Positions 55,448 through 64,000 of a DNA stretch of 64,000 nt are shown here, in pieces; positions within the stretch are counted from its first letter, which is position 1; every line of letters starts with the position of its first letter. The translations under genes and the position numbers were made by a program. Source of the DNA: Lantana camara (taxonomy: Eukaryota; Streptophyta; Magnoliopsida; Lamiales; Verbenaceae); the NCBI GenBank assembly GCA_037501455.1, contig CM074860.1:46510501-46574500 (forward strand), read 5' to 3'. Below the pieces are notes generated by a model, which searched no databases, was not told where the DNA came from, and saw only the letters and a program-made list of their open reading frames with translations.

Positions 55448-58144
55448 AACACCCTTCACGTATGGATGCCACACCCCCGCACTATAGCTTAGTCCACATA
55501 CCAAATGAGTAATTCGTACATGAACCAAACTATAGCGAACGGGTGACAAAGAAAAAAATCAAGCTAGCTAGGCGGGACTAACCTCAGCCGGAAAACCACA
55601 ATGCAATAAAACGAGCGGAAGCATAATAATCTTTAATATTAATTTCCAAGTATTCAAGTTATACTGTCTTCTAACTCCATATATCAAAACATTATCATCT
55701 CCCAAACTACATAACATGTCCAAAAGTAATAGATACAAAACATGAACGTGTAGTGCTAGACTCGACTGAAAACAGAACAGGACTCTGACTCCCGCCTAGT
55801 ACGAACCTGCAAAACACTGAAAGGTTGAGGTGTCAGTCCAACACGGACTGAGCGAGGGGTATAAATAAATATTAGCGCAATTAACATGCAAGTTCTAATC
55901 TCGGGTAAGGTTTTTAAGAAAGGAAACAATATAAGTTCAATAGTAGAATAGATCTCACCCGAGATTACAACTAATCCATTCAATCAATACAAACGTTATC
56001 GATTCAATTCAATTCAATCAGTGGCCCGGAGAGTGAGGGCAATCTCCAACCTTACTCCAATTAGTGAACAATACCATCTTTAGGTTTTATTTCAATAATT
56101 ATCATACGATCATTAGTGCACACTTAGCATTTTCACGAACTCTTTCTTCCTCCGGTGATGGTGGGATTGCAAGGCCCAACCATCCATGAACGGTGTACGT
56201 CGGGAACATGACTCCCACGCACGGGATTTCTTCCTCCACCAAACCTCCTGGTGGATTCAGAGGTGATCCCAAAATTGGTGAGGATAGCGTAAGAGTTACC
56301 CGTCAGCCCTTGCTTTCCCGGCTAGCTCAATGCACAAGAGTGAACACGACATGCTTACTCGCCAAAACATGATCAATCACGATAACACGATTATTCAATA
56401 GATCACGAAATCATTTGCAATCGGTAGAGATTTTGAGAAAGATATATACATATATATATACATTTTGGCTGAAAACATCACGTAGGGTTGTAAGGGTTCT
56501 ATATATCTAGTAACTAAACCTTACCTTTCCGAACAACGAAAAGCAAGAAGAAACCCTAAGGAGTGTGCTCCTAATCTCCCGGACCGTGATATGTGCAACA
56601 AGGCATAAGTGTACGTGAGACTCGACCCGAATGAACCAATTACGATGAACGACATGTTTAATTAGTGTCAATCATGCAATAATAATTAAGGAATGTTAAT
56701 TAAAAGAATAATTATAAATAACCATGCTTATAACTAATATAAGTCACATATGGAAGCTAAAGAAGCGAAAAGAATGCAATATGAAAGGTTTTGGTGAAGT
56801 TTAGGAAGACTTGACAATTTTGGGAAAATGTACATGTTGTGGGAAAACTGCAATATCTTAAATTATAGAAGTGGGAATTGATTTTTGTTTGTTGGGTATG
56901 AAAGTAGACACAAAGACCTTTCCCACGGTATATGGCACGTTTTCTAATTCAAAGCGAGGTGCAAATGGCGTAGGTCCGAAGTTGGACAAAATGCAAATTC
57001 TGGCGGGGGTCGCGGGCGCGACCAAAAACCTTCACAAAATGGTCGCGGCCGCGACCAAATATTTTTCTGAAATTTTCATGCAATTTTCCAAAAAGTCAAA
57101 AATTGGCCAAATTGGGGTCGCGGGTGCGACTAGTTTTATGCATATTTTTGGTCGCGGGCGCGACCTTCAATTTCTGGAGAAAAAACAGAGCAAAAACAGG
57201 GGATAGTCTTGGCCAAACACCACAATTAACCAAAACATCAATTTTCATACACCATAACACAAGTTTTTTGGAAATTTATATGCATATATGTTCAAGATAC
57301 AATAAAACTTCATTTAAACACATAAATCAAGCCAAATCATCCAGAATCATAAGCTTCAAGTTCATGCATCAATCATCCCATAAGCCCAATTCCTACAAGA
57401 ATTCATGTCTCAAATCATGATTTAATCATATATTCATACTTCAAACAACATGTAATCCACTTATTTCATGAAATCAAATACCCTAGCTTCCATGAATGTT
57501 ATCAAGAATCACATGCTCATGCATACACTAACCTTGTATGAAAGGAAATGGGAGAAGATGATAGATATGGATGATTGAGCTTCAAAACTTGTAAATTCCT
57601 TGAAAACTTGATCAAAATAGATAAAATCTCTTCTCCCCTTTTTGATGATGGTGGCTCGGTGCAAAGGAAGCACATGAATGAAGATTTTGATGAAAATGAT
57701 CATGGAAGATTATGGAAAAAGGCCTTTACATGAATCACCATTTTTGAATTTGATGGAAGTCCATAAATTGTAATTTAGTCCATCAAGTGTTTAAGTCATT
57801 GAACTAAGTTTCATCTCTACAATTTTACTCACTTTAGTCCAACAATATTCATGCAATTTGGTCCTCTAATTTAAATGAACAATCACATAAGGACAATTTA
57901 CCAATTAAATCACACTTGGCTATTAGTTCACGTGATAGACATTTTCAAATCATGAAATAAATTCTCGATTTGATATGATTTCATATAATTTCACATAAAA
58001 GTTGATGAAATGCATTTCATATTATTTCACATAATTTACACATTAACGGTAATTTCATATAAGTTATGGAAACATAATGCATTAAACGTTATGAAATTTA
58101 TAAGATATTATATAATTCGTAAATTGAAAAATCGGGGTGTTACA
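55445..58144 (-). mobile_element. Solo LTR I
   Basis: TGTAACACCC...GGGTGTTACA, 2700 bp, minus orientation by its landmarks: hairpin CAGTCC-GTGTT-GGACTG (55834-55850), CTAGGCGGGA/TCCCGCCTAG pair (near 55567 and 55792) and palindrome array 57008-57165. Flanked by TATAT on both sides, but in an AT repeat, so the duplication is weak evidence. The family is near LTR B (both share GTGATCCC and a CCACCAAACCTCCTGGTGG hairpin). No interior. Confidence 0.92.
57008..57165 (-). repeat. Palindrome array in LTR I (GGTCGCGGGCGCGACC type)
   Basis: Four units at 57008-57023, 57041-57056 (GGTCGCGGCCGCGACC, perfect), 57116-57131 (one arm decayed by a T) and 57150-57165. Three are CpG-dense palindromes kept intact in a methylation-prone element. 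Confidence 0.9.
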
Positions 58145-59175
58145 TATATGTTAATTGTGTACGTTATTTAATATTAAGTATTTTGCGAATTCATATCAAA
58201 TTGATATTTATTGCATAAATAGAACTTGATTGCAACGTGAATTAATTTCCCGAACTTGACTTAATTTCGTTGTGACCTTATTTGATCATTTCATTAACTT
58301 TGAAGACCTAATTGCATGGACTTAATTGTTTACATTTCAAAAGTTTGGGACTCACTTGCATAACTTATTAAATAGGAGGACTTAATAGAAAATTGGCCAA
58401 TTCTTTTCCCCTCATAGCTGCATATCACGTAATGCATCCCTTTCATTCATACAAACATTACATACATTCTTGTTCTTGCTCCCAAACCAACCGATCAAAA
58501 CCCTTGCCAAGTGGGGGAAGATTTTATCTTTCAAGCTTCATAATTGTGAGTTTTGTGATCATTCAAGCATCATCAACACCATCTCTTCATCTTAGCATCC
58601 ATTTCTTGCATTTGAGGTAATTTTTGGAACTTTGATGAATTCCTTGGAAACATAGATAGATAAGGCTTTGTAATGAATTGGTTAATGTGTGTAATTGTTA
58701 TTGGAAATATGTTTAGGAACTTTGAGCTCAAGTTGTATGCATTTATCTTGTGAATTATGGACTTGGAGCATCAATGATGAAATGGGTTTGATATTGATAA
58801 ATATTGATGATCAATGCATGGCATGGGTCTATATGATAGATTTTATTGTGCTTTAAGTATGAATACATGTTTCTTCAAGTTTTGGTTGCATTTGTTGGTT
58901 GGAATTGGTGTTTTGGTTGGGTGTTGTTGCTTTGCGTTCATGCCCTGTTTTTTTTTTCTGCTACGCACAGTGACACGGGCGTGTCACTTTTCCTTTCTTC
59001 AGCATGACACGGGGGTGCATGTTGGTTGGGTTTTTCTGTACCGTGACACGGGGGTGTCACAGTTTGCTTTGTAATGGTGACACGTGCGTGTCACCTTCTA
59101 TTTCCTGGTTTGTTGTCCGCTATACTGTGACATGGGGGTGTCGCGGCTTGGTGTGTAGAGGTGCACGGGCGTGTC
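58145..59175 (+). mobile_element. Element H 3' LTR, segment 2
   Basis: Matches 47980-49010 of the 5' LTR, including the palindrome array (58970-59175), which is broken inside its sixth unit by LTR J. Confidence 0.95.
58970..59175 (+). repeat. Palindrome array in H 3' LTR
   Basis: Same six-unit array as 48805-49014. Unit 3 is GTGACACGGGGGTGTCAC, restoring a pair that is mismatched in the 5' copy. The last unit has lost a base pair and is cut by J. Confidence 0.9.
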
Positions 59176-59768
59176 TGTAACGCCCCGGTTTTTCATTTTT
59201 TACTAATGTGTCGTATTTGTTTATAAATTGCGCAATTAAATTATTTAATTATGTGATTAATTATTTATAAGTGTTTTACATATTTAATTTTAAAATAAAT
59301 TGTTATTAGTTTATTTGATTTCATCTTATTATTCTATGTCATTACGTTAATTAAGATATTTAATTTGATAATTAAGTATTAATGACAATTAATTGTATCT
59401 TAATTTTTTGCTAATATTTAATTTAAGCTATTTCGTAACGTTTAAAAATTTATTTGGAAATTGAATTTAGTTGTTTTCTTTTTATAAGCTTAACTATTAT
59501 TTTATTATATTTCATTATACCATTAAGTTTTATTTTTATTTATCTTAATTTTAGTTTATCTTATAAATATTTGAATTATTTGAATTTAATTGAATTCTTG
59601 AACTATATGCGCATGTGTGACATGTTTGAGTGTCGTTTCAATTTGAATTGAATTCGAAAAATTGTGAAAATTTAGTCTGTTTTAAATTTATGTGTTATAA
59701 ACATGTCCGTATACTTGTTTCATGTTTTCGATCTCGTTTGACGTGTTAACGAATTTATTTTGAATTGT

Positions 59769-59874
59769 GGAACCAAATCGGGGGCTAACGAGCAATTAGC
59801 GCACCCTTGGTTCCGTATTTGATATCTTGAGCTAGGAAACTCGGATTCGAGTTTCGTCAACTTCGCTGAACTCG
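59769..59874 (+). other. Conserved paired hairpins in LTR J
   Basis: GGAACCAA/TTGGTTCC outer and GCTAA/TTAGC inner stem (59769-59814). CGAGTTTCG...CGCTGAACTCG hairpin at 59848-59874. Confidence 0.6.
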
Positions 59875-60861
59875 TAACGAAATTTTGAGTTTAATGAACT
59901 AAGCCTCATATTTTTCTAAGACCATTTGAACCTCCGAAATTCAACCAAAACCCGAAACGGATGCAAATCTGCCACCCCTTTACTAAAAATGCCATAACTC
60001 ATTCAAACCTTGACCAAATTAACCATGGTTGGAGGCTATGGAACCCTAGTTAAGGCCACTATCGGATCCTTATCCCCCTAAACCGAAATAATCCTCACAA
60101 ACAAGAGAAATATCAGTCCCAAGTCTCTGCTCCAATTCCAGTCCCGTAACCATGCTCAACCCTGGAGATTCAAGCTCAAATCTCCTTCATCTTGCATCCA
60201 ATTCACAAGGTGAGTTTAGGGTTGTGATATATATTCAATATGTGTCATTTTAAGCTATGCATCCCCAATTTTGAGCATGCTTTCATGGGTTTAGGGTTGA
60301 TTGATTAAATAGTTAGGTTTGTAGAAATATGTTGATCTCTTTCATTTCTTGACGGAATTGGTTGATTCAAAGCATGAGAATGGTTGTCTTAACTTCCTCT
60401 TTTCATTTTGATCATTGATTATGTGGTAGTTGAAGATTTCATGAGATACCATTATTGAACCTTGTATGAAATGACTTCGTTTTCCTCCCTGCTTTTGTGC
60501 TGCTGCTGCTGCATGACTTGGAGCTGTTATGGGGCCTGAATTGATGTTGTTTTGTTGCTCTTTCATGCATCTTCATGTGTCTAATTGTTGGTTATAGATG
60601 TAAGTTGTTTCTACTCTGTTTTTACGTTGCTCCTGCCCTGTTTTTCGTTCAGCTGCTACGTCATTTTGCTGCAAATTCTTGCTGTCAATTGCTGTTCTTT
60701 TTCCCTTGCTTAATTGCTGTGTTTTAGCAGTCATAGGTAGGAGTGGTTGATGTAAAATTTTACTGCTGAATCTACCTTTTGTTGCTGCTTTTCGCTGCTA
60801 TAAACTTTATACCAAAAACAAGGGATAGCTTCGTTGTTTTGCTGCTGCGCGTCTGTAATAC

Positions 60862-60912
60862 CACTCCCGGGCCGGGGAAATTTTTGTTCATGAAATTGCC
60901 CGGTCGGGTAAC
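60862..60912 (+). repeat. Palindrome pair in LTR J
   Basis: TCCCGGGCCGGGGA (60865-60878) and GCCCGGTCGGGTA (from 60898), the same type as in LTR B and G, in a CTGCTGC-rich context. Confidence 0.65.
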
Positions 60913-61025
60913 CTTAGTGCAGTAGCTAGGTTGTGATTTTGCTAGGTATTGTGCATGATTTTATTTTCTAATGCATGTAATGTGATGTTAATTTAATGGT
61001 TGGGTTGCATGCATGTGGTACGTAA

Positions 61026-61027
<2 letters not shown>

Positions 61028-61062
<35 letters not shown>
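61028..61062. repeat. (AT)n microsatellite in LTR J
   Basis: About 17 uninterrupted AT dinucleotides; other short AT runs are scattered through 61130-61330. Confidence 0.9.
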
Positions 61063-61069
<7 letters not shown>

Positions 61070-62199
61070 GTTTGATGTTTGCATGTATGAGTTGATTTAT
61101 TTGTAATATTTACAACCATGTTATTATTGTGTGTGCATGGTTATTTATATATATTTATGCATGCATGCGTAATGAGTAAAGTTTGCATTCATGAAATATT
61201 TTAATTAAATTGTTCTTGCATGCATTCTAGATATACGTATAAAAATATATATTGAAATGCTATATGCATGCATGAATAAATTGCATGCCATGTACGTGTA
61301 TATATATATATAGTTATTATATATTAAATATTATTTGATTTAGTTGAATTATGGAAATTAAATTGTTATCTATTTCATGTTATTTAATTTCCGATTATGA
61401 TTTGAATGTAATTAAATGTTTATTTTCTAAGTATTAACGTGTTATAGTACGTGATATGATCATTATTTGAATTCTTGAATTGAATTGTTATAAAATGTGA
61501 AATATATGATTTATGAATTATGGATTTAATTCATGGAATTATTGGAATGCCTAATTCGTTTAAATTATAAATTGTTGTTTGGAATTCTTGGCTTAAAATA
61601 CTAAGAATTACGAGTTGAAAGAATGGGAAACCTTCGTTTATTGATTGATTGACTCGACTTGGCATGATTCATGAAAGGATATGAAACAAATGAGTATGAT
61701 ACCTTCATTTTTTGAAAGTACTTGAATGAATGGATTGTTTATATGCCTTAATTGCATTAATAGTGCACATGAACGTGTCCATGACATAATATCATCTTTT
61801 ATACATTCATATCATGGGCATAACATGCCGTGCGTCATACATGGTTCAATTGGAGTCTCGAGTCTCACGAACACGTCATGTTGTCTCTTGTACAGTTTAT
61901 CTCCAGGGTGGAGAATCTTGACCAACTAGGCACTCGGTAACTCGTATCCTTGTATTGCCATGTTCCAGTTGAGGGTGTTTTCGTTCTAGTTACATATCAA
62001 TCCCTACAATCCTTATGTGATAAGATTTGGCCTAAAACTATACATATACCTATGTATATTTATGTTACTTTCAAGCAGAGTCATCGAGTAAATATTGATC
62101 GAGTAAACCCTTTTCTAATGAATTATCAGATATGTTATGTTTCTGATGAATTGATATGTTTTGGTGAGATTATACATGTATGTTATGTTCACGGGCCCA

Positions 62200-62411
62200 G
62201 GAATTTAGTACATGTGGCTATCCGGGGAGGCAAGGGCCGACGGTGATCCCATGTGCTGATTCCATTTATGTTTAACGGCGGTACCGGACCTCGCCAGGAG
62301 ATTGGCGGGGAAAGGGAGCTGAGTGCCATCTGGGGATTCATGTAACCCCTTTTGGTCAATGTATGAGGTGGTCGGGTCTTGCAAGCCCGTCCACCACCCG
62401 GAGGAAGAAGG
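62200..62411 (+). other. Conserved LTR structured domain, copy in J
   Basis: P1 AGTACATG (62207-62214) with CATGTGCT (62250-62257), as in G. P2 CCTCGCCA (62289-62296) with TGGCGGGG (62303-62310), a different paired version from G. Confidence 0.65.
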
Positions 62412-62760
62412 TTGGAACTTGTTTTATGAATATGATTGTATTATGATTGTTATGCACCGTGTGGGAAGGCCGGGACACGGATTGCCCAAACGACTATGTT
62501 ATATGATTTGTGTGTATTATAATATACTGCATGATAACATATTCAATATATTAATGATATTTGTCGTACACGGTCGGAGTTTGGTTGGAGATGATGCACG
62601 CTCACTCGCCGAGCCTTATGTTTATGTATGAATTATGAACGTAATGAATTAATATGGTTAGTCGTAAAATCCGAGTATTGCTTGGTTATTCTCTTGCCCT
62701 TTTGGGAACTAATTTCAAATAAACCTTGCTCGGGATTTATGACGTGCATGTACATGTTTT

Positions 62761-64000
62761 ATATATGTTTAATGAATAATTAATCATTATTTGAATTAAT
62801 TTGATTGAAACGTGAATTTATGGAAGTGAATGACTGGAATATATAATTTAATCTCATAATAGTGCACATGAACATTTTCATAACATAATTTATCTTTTAC
62901 ATATTCATATCATGAGCATTGCCTTGCCGAGCGTCTTATTTGGTCATATTGAATCTGACTTCACCGTTCTTGCACTGATTTTGATCCAGTTGGAGACGAG
63001 GCCGGTCAGTGAGGCTCGTGTTTGCTCCTTTTTGCGGTTTAAGGTGGGTTTCTCTTCTATGTAGATATGTGACCCTATATATATCCCTTCAATGTGAAAG
63101 TTTTCGACCAAAATTATATACATATATAGAGAGTCGTTTTAAAGAGTAAATGTTTTCAACGTAAAGCCTTATTTTATCAGCCCTACCTAATGTTTTGGCG
63201 AGAAATGATCGAATGCACGAATGGGGCCCAAGGACTTAGTGTGAGTGGCTATCCAGGGAGGCACGGGCCGATGGTGATCCCTCACACTAGTTCCACCAAT
63301 GAACAGCGTAACCGGACCTTGTTAGGAGTTAGCGAGGAATGGACGCTGAGCGCCATCTGGGGAGTCATGTAACCCCTTTTGGTCAATGAATGGGTGGTCG
63401 GGCCTTGCAAACCCACCGCCAACCCGGAGGAAGAGGGAGTAAATGTTAATGATTGTGCACAAAAGAATGATTGCATGAAAAGAATGAATGACTGAATGTT
63501 TAAATGATTTACACAAGGTGTTGGTTGGAGATAATGCACGCCCACTCGCCGGGCCAATAATGACCTAATGTTAACAAATCATTATAATCCCTTTTGATGA
63601 TTTGTTTTCACCCACTTGGGAAATTCTTTAAAAACTTGACCTGGGATTATAGCTTGCATGTGATTGTTTGAATACCATCTTATATTATATCTATGCCCTG
63701 TTTTATACCCACCAGTCCCTTTTGGACTGAACCCGTTTGGTTTGCAGTTGTTTTATGCAGGTGTTGAGGGAGCTAGGCGGGAATATGAGTCCTAGGTCTT
63801 GCATTCGTCTCTAGCTCTTATATTTTGGTCTTGCACTTGCATACTTTTATTTTGATCATTGTATATGTATAATGATGTGGAGCGTACATGTTTTGGGCCG
63901 TGATGGCAATTGATGATGTATATGACTTATTTTTGGAGCTTGGATGCTCATGGTACATATATATATGGTATATGTTCGTTTATTGCTTCCGCTTTAATGT
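62761..64000 (+). mobile_element. Element H 3' LTR, segment 3 (cut by window end)
   Basis: Matches 49115-50360 of the 5' LTR. About 155 bp of LTR and the right target duplication (predicted AATTG) lie beyond the window. It contains the structured domain (63230-63435; P1 AGTGTGAG 63238-63245 with CTCACACT 63281-63288) and the hairpin CAGTCC-CTTTT-GGACTG (63713-63729). Confidence 0.95.

Larger units (their letters stand above)
59176..62760 (+). mobile_element. LTR J, 3' truncated
   Basis: TGTAACGCCCCGG start, same family as G. Two-tier hairpin 59769-59814, end hairpin 59848-59874, palindromes 60862-60912, AT run 61028-61062, structured domain 62200-62411. It stops after CATGTTTTATATATG, before the CAGTC hairpin and LTR end. 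The host LTR resumes ~105 bp later than where it was entered, so a deletion removed the J end together with host DNA. Confidence 0.88.

Noticed and set aside
55440..58149. TATAT as a firm target duplication of LTR I
   Set aside because: It lies in an AT dinucleotide run where any 5-mer would match; the insertion itself is secure from the interrupted H LTR.

Overview
The window is repetitive plant nuclear DNA, most likely from an angiosperm with a large genome. It is built almost entirely from nested Ty3/gypsy-type LTR retrotransposons with unusually long LTRs (2.7-3.9 kb). I see no ordinary host gene, tRNA or rRNA. The plant assignment rests on the primer-binding sites complementary to plant initiator tRNA-Met (TGGTATCAGAGC), the TG...CA LTR ends with 5-bp target duplications, the chromodomain-type gag-pol and the high proportion of nested LTRs. 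The species cannot be told.

Left half. Element A (+, 1-9159, its 5' LTR cut by the window start) is a non-autonomous element with no gag-pol. It sits in an older minus-strand non-autonomous element, B. Pieces of B lie at 9160-9652, 13576-17134, 27453-29305 and 32229 to about 33690. B is split by solo LTR K (+, 9653-13575, TSD TTCCA), by complete element C (-, 17135-27452, TSD GTTAC) and by solo LTR D (+, 29306-32228, TSD CAATT). The uninterrupted paralogue of the K target at 32.79 kb confirms the K insertion.

Middle. 33690-36433 holds a degenerate repeat array and a decayed intron-containing gene for a coiled-coil protein on the minus strand. A nest then begins: LTR E (+) is interrupted by LTR F1 (-), F1 by F2 (-, with a pol remnant), F2 by LTR G (+), and G by element H.

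Right half. Element H (+, 47799 to beyond 64000) is the only element with recognisable full-length coding capacity. It has one continuous gag-protease-RT-RNaseH-integrase-chromodomain frame (50727-55235) with five in-frame nonsense codons and a damaged protease active site. Its 3' LTR is broken by solo LTR I (-) and by truncated LTR J (+).

The most interesting signal is not a gene. LTRs of different families, and the A/B/C/F2/H internal ends, share short helices whose two arms change together between families. They are: two helices of a ~200-nt LTR domain (AGTGTGAG/CTCACACT and variants; CCTCGTCA-type hairpin); a CAGTCY hairpin, usually with a 5-nt loop, 0.4-0.5 kb before the LTR end; a long-range CTAGGCGG clamp; a two-tier GGAACC/GCTAA hairpin; and a hairpin with invariant AGGA loop just before the polypurine tract. 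In addition, most LTRs carry a family-specific array of GC-rich palindromes at about the same relative position. The non-autonomous elements carry a hairpin minisatellite, and two of them share a small coiled-coil ORF. Together these suggest selected RNA (or DNA) structure shared between an autonomous chromovirus-like lineage and its non-autonomous relatives.
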